Assembly (NCBI GenBank): GCA_041390865.1 | Contig: JAWKPC010000019.1 | Span: 20,839 to 84,838, forward strand | DNA length: 64,000 bases | Source of the DNA: JAUIIK01 sp041390865 | Lineage (GTDB): Bacteria; Chloroflexota; Chloroflexia; Thermomicrobiales; CFX8 | Reading direction: 5' to 3' | Shown: positions 34,272-44,475 of the stretch, piece by piece | Layout of the letters: every line of letters starts with the position of its first letter | Position numbering within the stretch: position 1 is the stretch's first letter | Translations under genes and position numbers: made by a program | The notes under the pieces: generated by a model | What the model was told of the DNA's origin: nothing | What the model saw: only the letters and a program-made list of their open reading frames with translations | Database searches by the model: none

Positions 34272-35774
34272 ATGAGCGTGCGATTCTTTACCGGCGGCAT
34301 TAATCACGAAACCAACACCTTTTCACCAGTTCCAGCAAGCATGGAGCGTTTTCGCGAGATGCATTACGCCCGCGGGCAGGATCTGATCGACCAGAATCGG
34401 GGGACGCGGACCGTTATCGGCGGCTTCATCGACGCCGCCGAGGAGCTCGGCATCGAGCTGGCACCGACGATCCACTCCTTTGCGATGCCCTCGGCCGCCG
34501 TCACGGGAGAAGCCTGGGAGGAACAGATCAGCGACACGCTCGACGACCTCGAAGCGGCGCTGGCCGCCGGGCAGATCGACGGCCTGCTACTGGGACTCCA
34601 CGGAGCGATGGTCATCGAAGGCATCTCCGACGGAGAAGCCGAATACCTCCGGCGAGTCCGCGAGATCGTCGGGCCGGACATGCCGATCGTCATGGAGCTC
34701 GACCTGCACGCCAACATCTCACCTGAATCGGTGGACATGGTCGACGTCATGATCGGCTACGACACCTACCCGCACGTCGACGTCTACGACCGCGCCTTCG
34801 AGCTGACCCACCTGCTGAAGCGCATCGTCGACGGCGAGATCAAACCGGCGCATGCGTTCCGCCAGATCCCGGTCCTGGCCAACCTTCCGGCCCAGTATTC
34901 CGGGACGCCCCAGATGGTCGAGTGGCTCGATCTCTGTCACGAGATCGAAGCACGGCCCGGCGTCCTGACCGCCACGATCACCTGCGGTTTCCCTTACGCC
35001 GACATACCCGAGACCGGCATGGCCGCCTATGTCGCGACCGACGACGATCCGGAGTTGGCTGAGCGGTGCGTCCGCGAGCTGGCCCAGTTCGCCTGGGACC
35101 ACCGGCAGGATTTCCAGGCGACGCCGATGCCGGTGGCGGAGGCCGTCAGCTACGCGATGGAACAGGAAGGCCCGATCCTCCTGGCGGACGTTGCTGACAA
35201 TCCGGGTGCCGGAACCTCCTGCGACGGCACCGAGGTTCTCCGGGAGCTGATCGCGCAGGATGCGCGCAACGCCGTCGTCGCACTGATGTTCGATACGGAG
35301 ACGGCGCATCAGGCCGGCGAAGCGGGTATCGGCGCGACGCTCGACGTCCGGATCGGCGGCAAGGTCGACGATCTGCACGGCGCGCCGGTCGAGACGTCCG
35401 CCTACGTCAAAGTGCTGACCGACGGCTACTTCATCAACGACGGACCGCTCGGGACAGGCTCGATCTCGAACATGGGCCTGACGGCGGTTCTGGAGATCGG
35501 CGGACGGGGTGGAATCGAGGTGATCTGCACGTCGCTACGCCGGGCCGCCAACGACGCCAACAGCCTGCGCTCCGTCGGCATCGAGCCGACGAAGAAGCAG
35601 ATCGTCGTGATCAAGTCGAGCGTCCACTATCGGGCCGATTTCATGCCCCTGGTGAACGAGATCGTCGAGGTCGACGCACCCGGCCTCTCGGCCTCCGACT
35701 GGTCGCGCTTCGACTTCCAGCACCTCCGCCGCCCGATCTTCCCACTCGACCCCGATATGGAATGGGAAGCGTAG
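34272..35774 (+). CDS. mlrC: M81 family metallopeptidase (MlrC-like)
   Basis: A 500-residue protein of the microcystinase C family (M81), with the N-terminal DUF1485 domain: GGINHETNTFSPVPASMERF, LLGLHGAMVIEGISDGE and VMELDLHANISPE carry the predicted metal ligands (ELDLHAN). The MlrC C-terminal domain follows (LADVADNPGAGTSCDGTEV). Homologues are widespread in non-toxin-degrading bacteria, so the microcystin role does not follow; peptide or amide hydrolysis is likely. ATG 34272 has AGGGGC upstream. It follows the split ThDP decarboxylase. Confidence 0.88.
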   Translation: MSVRFFTGGINHETNTFSPVPASMERFREMHYARGQDLIDQNRGTRTVIGGFIDAAEELGIELAPTIHSFAMPSAAVTGEAWEEQISDTLDDLEAALAAGQIDGLLLGLHGAMVIEGISDGEAEYLRRVREIVGPDMPIVMELDLHANISPESVDMVDVMIGYDTYPHVDVYDRAFELTHLLKRIVDGEIKPAHAFRQIPVLANLPAQYSGTPQMVEWLDLCHEIEARPGVLTATITCGFPYADIPETGMAAYVATDDDPELAERCVRELAQFAWDHRQDFQATPMPVAEAVSYAMEQEGPILLADVADNPGAGTSCDGTEVLRELIAQDARNAVVALMFDTETAHQAGEAGIGATLDVRIGGKVDDLHGAPVETSAYVKVLTDGYFINDGPLGTGSISNMGLTAVLEIGGRGGIEVICTSLRRAANDANSLRSVGIEPTKKQIVVIKSSVHYRADFMPLVNEIVEVDAPGLSASDWSRFDFQHLRRPIFPLDPDMEWEA

Positions 35775-35813
35775 GCTGGGGACATCGGCTGGATCAGGGA
35801 TCAGGGAACTTCA

Positions 35814-37470
35814 ATGAGCAACGGCCACCAGACCAACCGGTATCTCCAGATGCTGACAGAAGCGCGGCAGGCGAGCGCGGAGGAGCGCTGGGCAGCGGCG
35901 GCGCCCCTGTGGGAAGCGGTCGTGGCCAGCAACCCTGTCGATGGAGGGTTCTGGCACGCGCTCGGCAATGCGCAATTCGGAAACGGCGATTATCGATCAG
36001 CCCTTGCCGCGTACTACGAAGCGTTCGATCTCGGGTCCGGATTCCCGTTTGACATCGCCTACCGCATCGCGGAATGCCACGCCCTCAACGGTCAGTCTGA
36101 CGAAGCGCTCGAGTGGATCGAGCGTGCGTTCGATCTCGGCTATCAGGAACATCGAAGGCGCAGAGCCGACGGGACCTTCGAAGCGCTCCATGACAACCCG
36201 CGATTTCACGACGTCGTCGGGTTGATCGATACCGACGCCTTCTCGCGAGATGAGGGCTGGCGCTACGACCTCGGCATGTTCGCGAGGGAGATCAAACGCA
36301 AGGCCTACTTTCCCCTGGCGGAACCTGGCAGAAGCCGACTTCGACGCTGCCATCGAACGGCTGCACGACGAAATCCCGCGACTGGACGACTACGAGATCC
36401 TCGTCGCGATGCGCAGGATCATCACCCTGCTGGGCGACGGCCACGCCAACGTCTTCTTTCCCGACGACCACAAGCATGCACCGGCAACGTTGCCGGTTCA
36501 GTTCTATCTCTTCGAAGAGGGGCTCTACATCATCGCAGCAACGCCGGAGCATCGCGATCTGCTCGGGAGCCGGGTGCTGCGGTTCGGCGGTCACGCGATC
36601 ACCGAAGTCATCGACGTCTTCACGCCGACCGTGCCGCGAGACAACGACCAGTGGCTCAAGCTGAAGATCCCGTACCTGATCCGCGAGCTTCCCGTCGTTC
36701 GGGCGCTCGGGCTGATTCCAGAGGACGACGAGGTCACGCTGGCCGTCCTCGATCCAGACGGCGGCGAACGGGACGTGACGCTTACAGCAGGAGAGAATCT
36801 GAGCTACGACGAGCTCTACTATTCCTTCCCGTATCCAACCGGATGGGAGTTTTTTCCGAACACCGTCGGCTCACCGTTGCCGCGCTACATCCGCAACCAG
36901 GCCGCCTACTACTGGTTCGAGCACATAGCAGAGCATGATGCCGTCTATTTCCAATTCAACCGGGTCAGAGATTCCGGAGCGGAACCGCTGTCGGAATTCA
37001 CCGAGCGGCTCTTCCGCTTCATCGACGATCATGCAGTTCGGAAACTGATCATCGACCTGCGCTGCAACAATGGTGGGAATACGCTCCTGGAGATGCCGTT
37101 CCTCCACCGCCTGATCGGGAGCAGGATCAACCAGAGGGGACGGCTGTTCGTCATCATCGGGCGGCGGACCTTCTCGGCGGCCCAGAACTTCTCGACGATG
37201 ATCGAGCGTCATACGGCGGCGATCTTCGCCGGAGAGCCGACCGGATCGAGGCCGAACTTCGTCGGGGAGACGATCCCGGTGTTCCTGCCCTACAGCGGCA
37301 TCGGGGTCAACGTGTCCGATCTCTACTGGCAGAGCTCCTGGCCGATGGATCACCGCACCTGGATCGCGCCGATGCTCTACCTCCCGCCGACCTTTGCGGC
37401 ATACCGGGAAAACCGCGATCCAGCCCTGGAAGCGATCCTGTCCTGGCGCGACCACGTACCGGGGATGTAA
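35814..37470 (+). pseudogene. S41-type peptidase with N-terminal TPR-like region, single frameshift
   Basis: The first ~165 codons (ATG 35814) form TPR-like helices: FWHALGNAQFGNGDYRSALA and AYRIAECHALNGQSDEALEW. Near 36316 the frame breaks at CCCC; removing one C joins it to AEADFDAAIERLHDEIPRL and the peptidase part. The C-terminal domain is S41-like (TSPc): LIIDLRCNNGGNTLLEM and the nucleophile Ser in RRTFSAAQNFSTM, then FAGEPTGSRPNFVGE. Tail-specific-protease relatives cut unfolded or C-terminal peptides. No signal peptide. The break is in a homopolymer, so a sequencing error is likely. Confidence 0.8.
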
Positions 37471-37537
37471 CAAGCGCACCGCGATCTACCTCTGGTTCAG
37501 ATCACGACCGGGCTGCAACGGTCCGCACGGAAGCAGA

Positions 37538-39346
37538 TCACAATCGATCGCTGAACCAGGCCAGGATTCGTTCGTAGCAGTCGATTCGATGCTCGCGCTT
37601 GCGGAAGCCATGCCCTTCGCCGGGGTAGACGACGTACTCGTGGGCGATGCCGGCCGCCGAGAGCGTCTTTGCGACCTGCTCCGACTCTTCCGGCGGCACC
37701 CGTGTATCGCGGTCCCCATGGAGGATCAGCAGCGGCGTCCGGATCTCGGTCAACCGGTGATAGGTCGACGCCCGCATCATCGCCCCGGGCACCTCGTCTC
37801 CCATCCGGTTCCAGTAGTCGCGAGCGACGAATACCCGGCCAACCCGGTCAGCGAGCTGCTGGCCGGTGATCATGTTGGTTTTGCCGTACATATCGACCGC
37901 GGCATCGAACAGTTCCGGAGCGGCCACAATGGAGTGGAGAGTCAAGTAGCCGCCGTAGCTCCCGCCATAGATCCCGACCTTACCGATCCATGGCTGAGCC
38001 TTCAACCACTCACCGGCAGCGACGGCGTCACGAGTCTGGCCGCCGCCCCAGTCGGCATAGGAGAGGCCGGCAAATTCCCGGCCATATCCACTCGACCCCC
38101 GGTATTCGATGGCCATGACGACAAATCCGTTGAGCGCCAGCCACTGTTCGACCGGGTGCCATCCGTTGTTGTAGGAATTCGTGCCGCCTCCATGCACCTG
38201 AATCAGGCCCGGATAGACCGCGGACTCGTCGAAATCCGGCGGCAGGTAGAGATAGGCGTCGCAGTAGAGGCCGTCGAACGAGCGGTATGGCACGCGACGT
38301 GGCGGTGCCGGATCCATCCCCAGAGTCGCTGTGTTCCCGGTCAGGCGTCGCGGCAACCCGCCGTCGACCGGGACGACGACCAGTTCGGGCGGTTGGGTCT
38401 GGGATGAGTGGATCAGCGCCAGCATGCGGCCATCGGGCGAGAGATCGAAATCGAGGACCGTTCCCGAATGATCTGATACGAGCGTCGAAACGCCCCCACC
38501 AGCTGGGATAGCGACGACTGCCCGGTCGCCGCGATGATGGTGGAGCGAGTAGATCGTCTGGCCGTCCGGCGCCCAGGCCAGACCGGACCCTTCGAGTCGC
38601 CAGGTGTGCCCGCCACCCTTGCTCAACCTTGACTGCGGCCCTTCGCCCGCTTCGATAAGCCAGAGATCCGCATCGTCACCGTACCAGTGCTCCGTCTCGG
38701 CGTTGGCGATGACAGCAATCCGCTCGCCGTCCGGCGACCAGCAGGCGTCCGTGTTGACCCAGATTCCGCTGGTGATCTGCCGGTGCTGGACGCCGTCAAC
38801 CGAAACGAGCCACAGATCGTCGTTGTTACGTTCTCCGGACCGCGATGAGACATAAGCAATCCACTCGCCATCGGGCGACCAGCGCGGGGTCCAACGCGGC
38901 TCGTCAAGCGGATTGGTTTCCGAAGTCAGTCTGCGACCTTCTCCGCTCTCGATCGCCACGACCCAGACATCCAGATAACCGTCGCCGGCGCTGATGTATG
39001 CCAGCATCGACCCGTCCGGCGAGAACGACGGCGCGCGCGTCTCGCCGTCACCGCTGATGAGCAACCGCTCAGTGCCTTCTCCGGGAGACACCAGCCAGAT
39101 GTCGGAGCCGCCGCGATCATTCGGGCGGACGACGGCGACCGACGATTCATCCGGCGCCCATGCCGGGCGCCAGCCCGATACCGGCCGCTCCGACAAACGA
39201 CGAATCGAGCCGGTCTCCGGCTCGGCAACGTGCAGCGTCCAACCTTTTTCCGGATCATCGTGGAGAAAGGCGATTGCTCTTGAATCTGGACTCCAGGCGG
39301 GCAGGGACGCGGCCGGAATATCGACGAGTTCTCCAACGCTCCGCAT
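37538..39346 (-). CDS. S9 family serine peptidase (acylaminoacyl/dipeptidyl peptidase type)
   Basis: A 602-residue oligopeptidase: a beta-propeller (residues ~10-340) with TolB/WD-like blades (LPAWSPDSRAIAFL, PSFSPDGSMLAYIS, PRWSPDGEWIAYVSSR) and an alpha/beta hydrolase domain (~365-602). The triad is Ser in YGGSYGGYL (~450), Asp in LHGDRDTRVP and His in YPGEGHGF. It cleaves short peptides or N-acyl amino acids in the cytoplasm. It is divergent from the DUF389 gene. The start at 39346 lacks a strong ribosome site, so the N-terminus is provisional. Confidence 0.92.
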   Translation of the reverse strand: MRSVGELVDIPAASLPAWSPDSRAIAFLHDDPEKGWTLHVAEPETGSIRRLSERPVSGWRPAWAPDESSVAVVRPNDRGGSDIWLVSPGEGTERLLISGDGETRAPSFSPDGSMLAYISAGDGYLDVWVVAIESGEGRRLTSETNPLDEPRWTPRWSPDGEWIAYVSSRSGERNNDDLWLVSVDGVQHRQITSGIWVNTDACWSPDGERIAVIANAETEHWYGDDADLWLIEAGEGPQSRLSKGGGHTWRLEGSGLAWAPDGQTIYSLHHHRGDRAVVAIPAGGGVSTLVSDHSGTVLDFDLSPDGRMLALIHSSQTQPPELVVVPVDGGLPRRLTGNTATLGMDPAPPRRVPYRSFDGLYCDAYLYLPPDFDESAVYPGLIQVHGGGTNSYNNGWHPVEQWLALNGFVVMAIEYRGSSGYGREFAGLSYADWGGGQTRDAVAAGEWLKAQPWIGKVGIYGGSYGGYLTLHSIVAAPELFDAAVDMYGKTNMITGQQLADRVGRVFVARDYWNRMGDEVPGAMMRASTYHRLTEIRTPLLILHGDRDTRVPPEESEQVAKTLSAAGIAHEYVVYPGEGHGFRKREHRIDCYERILAWFSDRL

Positions 39347-39431
39347 GTGCTCGATCCGTTCCGTCTCTTGCTGTTGCTATTCTTGAACGCCATGGTAGCG
39401 AATCTGGCGTCATCGAAAGAAGTGGTGCCGC

Positions 39432-40433
39432 ATGGCGGTTCGGCTTATCGAGGTTGTGATTCCAGCTCGAGATCTGGAGACGGTCCGACGCGTCTTCGCG
39501 ATGTACACCCAGGCTGACATCTGGATCGACGAAATGTTTGACGACACTGTTCGCGTCAAGGCTCTGGTCCATAGCCGGCGCGTCGAGCATCTCTTCGAAG
39601 AGCTTGGCCAGCGATTTGGCGAGACGCCCGGATTCCGCGCTTTCGCGATGTCGGTCGACGCATCAATTCCGCGCCCCGAGAGCCCCCGGCCGCAAATCGC
39701 GACCGCACGGGGCAGGGCGGCAACAGCGGCGGAAGCGTATGTCACCCGGCACAGACTAAGCACGGACGAGCTGTATGAAGATATCGAGGAATCGTCAGAT
39801 CTGACCCCGGTCTACCTCGCGACGGTGGCGCTCTCCGCCCTGATCGCGGCGCTTGGACTTCGCAGCGGCCTTGTCGCAATCGTCATCGGGGCAATGGTCG
39901 TTGCGCCGCTTCTGGGCCCGACGATGGCAACGGCAATGGCCGCGACGCTCGGAGATGTGCGGCTCGGCATCCGCGCAATGCGGACACTACTGGCGGGAGC
40001 AATTCTGGCGCTGGCCCTTACCACCGCGCTCGGGCTGTTCATCACGGTGGATCCGACCGTTGTCGAACTGGACGCCCGTACCCACGTCGCGCTGGTGGAT
40101 GTCGTTCTGGCTCTCGCCAGCGGGGCAGCCGGCGCGCTTGCCTTCGGGCGCGGATTGTCAAGCTCGCTGGTCGGGGTAATGATCGCCGTTGCGCTCATGC
40201 CGCCGCTGGCTGCTGCCGGCATGCTGCTCGGCTCCGGACACGAGTCACTCGCGGTTGGCGCCGCCGTCCTCTTTCTCACCAACTTCGTCTGTATCAATGT
40301 CGCCGGGATCGTGACCTTTCTCGCAGTTGGCCTTCCCCCGCAACGCTGGCGAATGACCGGGTTGCTCCTGATCCTCTGGTTGACGTTACTCCTGCTCCTT
40401 ACCTCCCTGATCCTTGGAAACTACATGCGCTAG
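39432..40433 (+). CDS. DUF389 (TIGR00341) membrane protein
   Basis: A 333-residue protein: an N-terminal soluble part (residues ~1-110, RLIEVVIPARDLETVRRVF and a probable ferredoxin-like fold), then a membrane domain with about six spans. The conserved DUF389 motif is IVIGAMVVAPLLGPTMATAMA, followed by LVGVMIAVALMPPLAAAGM and LTNFVCINVAGI. Function of the family is unknown; a transport or channel role is suspected. Transcribed away from the S9 peptidase, with 85 bases between starts. No operon partner is downstream. Confidence 0.88.
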   Translation: MAVRLIEVVIPARDLETVRRVFAMYTQADIWIDEMFDDTVRVKALVHSRRVEHLFEELGQRFGETPGFRAFAMSVDASIPRPESPRPQIATARGRAATAAEAYVTRHRLSTDELYEDIEESSDLTPVYLATVALSALIAALGLRSGLVAIVIGAMVVAPLLGPTMATAMAATLGDVRLGIRAMRTLLAGAILALALTTALGLFITVDPTVVELDARTHVALVDVVLALASGAAGALAFGRGLSSSLVGVMIAVALMPPLAAAGMLLGSGHESLAVGAAVLFLTNFVCINVAGIVTFLAVGLPPQRWRMTGLLLILWLTLLLLLTSLILGNYMR

Positions 40434-40556
40434 ACCAGTCCTCGATTATTCTGAGACCACCGAGCGATGCATCCTCTGAACCATCGTAGGGACAAGCATC
40501 ATCCCCACGCATTTGGTAAAGGAATTACTGTGTCCGGCGATAAATGACCTGATGGT

Positions 40557-40643
40557 GTAGGGGCGTGATTCATCACGCCCGCGCTTGGAGACCGCATACG
40601 TACAAGGGTTGGGACTACCGGGCATGATGAATCACGCCCCTAC
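40557..40643. repeat. Dispersed palindromic repeat B, copy 2
   Basis: Left arm GTAGGGGCGTGATTCATCAC then GCCCGCGC (from 40557); right arm GGGCATGATGAATCACGCCC then CTAC (ending 40643). The arms are near-perfect reverse complements with about 35 bases between. Sequence matches copy 1 at 25465-25552 in arms and in the GCGC inner flank, while the centres differ. Confidence 0.8.
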
Positions 40644-40772
40644 GAGTCCCCTCTATGGTCTCCGTGAAACCGTATAAGCACCGTCCGAATCATCAATGCA
40701 TCTGACCATGTGTGTTGAAGACCAGCCGCAACCCCGAGGCGGGGCAACGCCCGATTCACGGCCGGAACGACA

Positions 40773-40800
40773 GAGAAGCCGCTCTTGCGAGCGGCTTCTC
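40773..40800. terminator. Perfect 12-bp hairpin between convergent genes
   Basis: GAGAAGCCGCTC and GAGCGGCTTCTC with loop TTGC form a perfect stem in the gap between DUF389 and the PAP2 gene. There is no T-tract on either side, so it is a candidate bidirectional terminator of moderate support. Confidence 0.5.
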
Positions 40801-40839
40801 CTCGAGGGGGTTGGGGAAGGGAGATAGGGAATCGATGTG

Positions 40840-43013
40840 TCAGGCGTCCCAGGGTATCGACGGGGCGCTGTCCCGATCATCGCTGCGGTGATGCCGGGTG
40901 GCAGTTACCGAACCTGCCAGCTCTCGCAGCTCGTCCCGCCGGTCGCTTGCGCGGTAGGCCAGGGCCTGGGCGTGCATCGACGGCATCGTTCGCGAGACGC
41001 GCGGTCCGGCTGGAACGCGAACCGGGACCGGCTGAAGCTGCGTCGACGGAGCGACCAGCTTGCGGAGCCCGGAACGCTCGTAGAGATTCTTCGGCAGCTT
41101 CAGCATCACAGCATCAACCGTCACGCGCATCAGCATCCGGTTCGACCGCACTGGCCGGGCCGCCAGATAGGCAAAGGCTCCGAATCCGGGAATCGCCGAG
41201 AGGAAGATGACGACCGGATGATGAACGTCCCAGGCACTCTTCCAGGCCTCGCGGTCGATCCGGCGCGTCAGAGCTTGACCGTCGCTGTGCCAAGGCCCCA
41301 AACGCTCCAGGCGAACCGGGCGATGCTCCCGGAACGGAAAGCGCAGGAAGACGCTCATGACGAAGTGTGCGCCGAAGTGCGGCAGCACCGCCTGCACCGC
41401 AGGAGACTGGATCTCGGACCGCAGCTGCTTCGCCTGGATCGGCGTAATCCGGCCATCGGTGCGCCATGCATCGACGGCCTCGTTCAGCCAGGTCGTTGCC
41501 TTCTGCTGTCCGCCGGCGACGCGGGCGTTCGCCCGGCTCCGCCAGGTGCGGACGTAGAATCCCGACCAGGCGGCGCGAGTCAGCCGGCTCCAGATGCGCG
41601 GTTCCCTGCCGTGCCAGGCATCGGTCGCCATGTGAGCGCGATTCAGCGTGCGCTCCAGTTCGTAGTACCAGTGCGCGCCCATCGCGAGACGCATCTCATC
41701 GGCGTGGGCAGCGACATACTCCCGCGTGACGTCGAAATAGACGTCGTCGTAGATCGGGAGCATACCCCGGCGAACCGCCCGACCCCAGGTCCGGAGCGAC
41801 GCCAGCGGCGACACGAGCCCGGACTCCAGGTCGACGATCATGTACCGGCCGTCCGCGGTCTCGAGGACATTGTCGATCGCGCGCGGCTGGCGAGGATCGA
41901 TCTGCCAGGTCGGCAATCCCGCGTCTTCGAAGCGGGACCGCAGGTCTTGCAGCCAGCGCTTGGCGTCGTCACGGTTCGACGGGGTACCGCCGTCCACACG
42001 CTCGCTGGTCAGGGCCAGGTTGCCGTCGATCGTGTCGATCCCGGTCACTCGTGCGACCGCCGATGTTCCGTACCAGTATTCGGTCAGCATCGCCGCCAGA
42101 TTGCGGCGTTCACGGGCCGCATCCAGCGCAGCGCGGTTGCGGATATACGGGAACTCGGCCTGATAGGACAGCCAGTAGAGCGCTCGCGGCACGAAGCCCG
42201 GTGCGTAAACCTTGGAAACGCTATTGCCGTTGAAGAAGACCGTGCTGGTCAACGCATGGGCGTGCTCGCGGTTTTCATCGTGTTTGACGTACGCCGCTTT
42301 GACGAACGGCAGGTGCCCGGCTGCAATATCGATCCGGCGATAGGCGGCAACGATGCCGATCAGCAGCAATCCACCGAGGCTGTAGGCTGCCAGGACGTCC
42401 GTCGGCCAGTGAGCGCCTTCCCAGATCCGGTCGAACCCGGCAACCAGGATCACATTCGCCGATGCACCGCGAATCGAGTAGCGCAGCAGTCGATTCTCGA
42501 TCCGCCCGGCCAGATAGAAGAACAGTCCGTAGAGCATCACGGCGCCCATGACGTGCCCGCTCGGGAAAGAGGAGCGTCGATGTCGGGCAGTGAGCGAGCG
42601 ATGTCGTGCTCCGCGCCGTTCGGGCGGGTTCGCTGGACGATGAATTCGCCCAGACCTTCATTCAAGACACCGCCAACCGGCAACACCATGACCGCCAGTG
42701 CCGGCAACCAGGCGCGGGCGACGATGAACACGGTCATCGCGACGAGCCAGGCCGCGATCGCGCCTTCCGAGCTGGTCAGCTGCTCGACCGCATGGAGGAC
42801 GCTCGACAGTCCGGGAGCGTCGATTCTCTGGATTGCGTTGGTCAGCGGAACGTCGAACGGCGCGACCGGCTCGATCAGCGCGTCGGCGGTCAAACCAGCG
42901 GTGATGAGCGCCAGCAGGATCGCGATAAATCTCAGCCCCGGCATCCGCCAGGATCGCGCCTTCGCCGGCGCGGACTCAGCAACCGCGGCATCGCGGTAGG
43001 TGGAAGCCACCAT
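40840..43013 (-). pseudogene. PAP2 phosphatase fused to a large C-terminal kinase-like region, single frameshift
   Basis: Reading from ATG 43013 (GGGGAG upstream): a membrane PAP2 phosphatase with helices LRFIAILLALITAGLTA and FIVQRTRPNG (motif 1). At ~42570 the frame changes exactly where motif 2 (FPSGH) should be: the next frame reads FPSGHVMGAVMLYG, and motif 3 is AHWPTDVLAA. Adding one base in a C run joins them. About 500 residues follow with kinase-like features (VSKVYAPGF, PRAIDNVLETADGRYMIVDL). Without the shift it would be a 720-residue lipid-phosphatase fusion. Function of the C-terminal part is uncertain. Confidence 0.72.
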
Positions 43014-43471
43014 TTCGATCTCCCCTCGATGGACATCCGAGCGACCCCTTTGTCACTCGATTCGTGGTTACCGGATCGGTCTCCACTTGCGCCAGTTCAT
43101 CCTGACGCTCGATCAGTTTGCACCATCTTCCCCTCGGCCACATGTACCAATGGTTATATTCGGGGTTGATTTCCCGCGTTGAGCCGATCCGGTTGCCTCA
43201 ACTCGGGCCGAGGATGATCTGTCACCTGCCGATATGCGCCCCCTTTCGCTGGTGACGTCTGCTCTGATTGCATCGTCGCAACCGTGTACCTATTCTGCGC
43301 CCGCCCGTCAGATCCCGACACTGTGAAAATTACGGGTTTTCGTTCCCGTCGATTACCTGCTTCCCCGGCGCTGCCGGAGACTACGTACCGGTTAACGTCG
43401 GGTACCGCGGAAATGTTCCAGGATTATTGAACCTGCCACAAATCCGCCGGCAACGCCTGGACTTCAGCCGC
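43014..43471. other. Intergenic region
   Basis: A 458-base gap between two genes on the same strand. I see no repeat, RNA gene or convincing open frame. Confidence 0.5.
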
Positions 43472-44419
43472 CTATCCACCATTCGGCAAGCGGAGCTCCA
43501 TGTGCTCGCCGACCTCGAAGAAGTCGGCCGCGGCGCCGACGATCAGTGGATCCGGCGGTATGGCGACCGAATGATCCTTGTTCGCGTACGGAATCAGGTC
43601 GAGCACGTAACGCATCGCGTTGATCCGGGCGCGTTTCTTGTCGTCGGACTTCACGACCGTCCAGGGAACATCGGCAGTGTCTGTGTAGAAAAACATCGCC
43701 TCTTTCGCGGCCGTGTACTCGTCCCACTTCGTCACCGAGATCCGGTCGATCGGGCTCAGCTTCCATTGCTTCAGCGGGTCGATCTCGCGGGACTCGAAGC
43801 GGCGGAGCTGCTCCTCGTGCCCGACCGAGAAATAGAACTTGATTAGTTTGATGCCGCTCCGGACCAGCATGCGTTCCAGCTCCGGCGCCTGACGCATGAA
43901 CTCGAGATACTCGGGCGGCGTGCAGAAGCCGAGCACGCGCTCGACCATGGCGCGGTTGTACCAGGAGCGGTCGAAGAAGACGATCTCGCCGGCTGATGGG
44001 AGGTGCGCGACGTAACGCTGGAAGTACCACTGCGTCCGCTCCGTCTCGGTCGGTATCGTCAGAGCGACGAGGCGCGCGCCGCGAGGATTGAGATGTTCCA
44101 TGAAGCGCTTGATCGTGCCGCCCTTGCCGGCAGCGTCCCGGCCTTCGAAGAGAATGACGACGCGCTGGCCGGTGTCCTTGACCCAGTTCTGCATCTTCAA
44201 CAGCTCGATCTGGAGATCAGCCTTGAGACGCTCATACTCTTTCCGGCGCAGCTTCCGCTTGTACGGGTAGATTCCCTGGGAAAAGATGTCCTCGCGCTCC
44301 AGATCGACAACGCCATAGCGCATGTCGATCGGCAGATGGCCGTTTGCCTGAATCTCGGCCGGCGGGCTGCCGAAAACGGGGTTGCGTCGCGAGGACTTGC
44401 TGTCTTTGTCGGTAGCCAT
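43472..44419 (-). CDS. ppk2: Polyphosphate kinase 2 (class I type)
   Basis: A 315-residue PPK2 that transfers phosphate between polyphosphate and nucleoside diphosphates. Walker A is VILFEGRDAAGKGGT, Walker B is IVFFDRSWYNR, and the lid region is VGHEEQLRRFESRE. LKMQNWVKDTGQR precedes the P-loop, and RARINAMRYVLDLIPY is near the end. The one-domain length fits class I, which prefers ADP to ATP or GDP to GTP. ATG 44419 is chosen because GAGGTG lies six bases upstream; GTG 44428 would add three residues. Cytosolic. Upstream is an aspartate dehydrogenase gene on the same strand (56 bases). Confidence 0.93.
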   Translation of the reverse strand: MATDKDSKSSRRNPVFGSPPAEIQANGHLPIDMRYGVVDLEREDIFSQGIYPYKRKLRRKEYERLKADLQIELLKMQNWVKDTGQRVVILFEGRDAAGKGGTIKRFMEHLNPRGARLVALTIPTETERTQWYFQRYVAHLPSAGEIVFFDRSWYNRAMVERVLGFCTPPEYLEFMRQAPELERMLVRSGIKLIKFYFSVGHEEQLRRFESREIDPLKQWKLSPIDRISVTKWDEYTAAKEAMFFYTDTADVPWTVVKSDDKKRARINAMRYVLDLIPYANKDHSVAIPPDPLIVGAAADFFEVGEHMELRLPNGG

Positions 44420-44475
44420 GAGCGACACCTCAATCTGGAAAAGATGGATAAGCGCAATGATAACCGACAGGCTTC

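Larger units (their letters stand above)
40434..40839. other. Intergenic region
   Basis: A 406-base gap between convergent genes, containing repeat B copy 2 (40557-40643) and a long perfect hairpin (40773-40800). No coding frame is convincing. Confidence 0.6.

Noticed and set aside
40837..42999. Long + strand open frame (720 codons) opposite the PAP2 fusion
   Set aside because: Antisense to a gene with PAP2 motifs; no recognisable domains. GC-rich codons give long accidental frames here.
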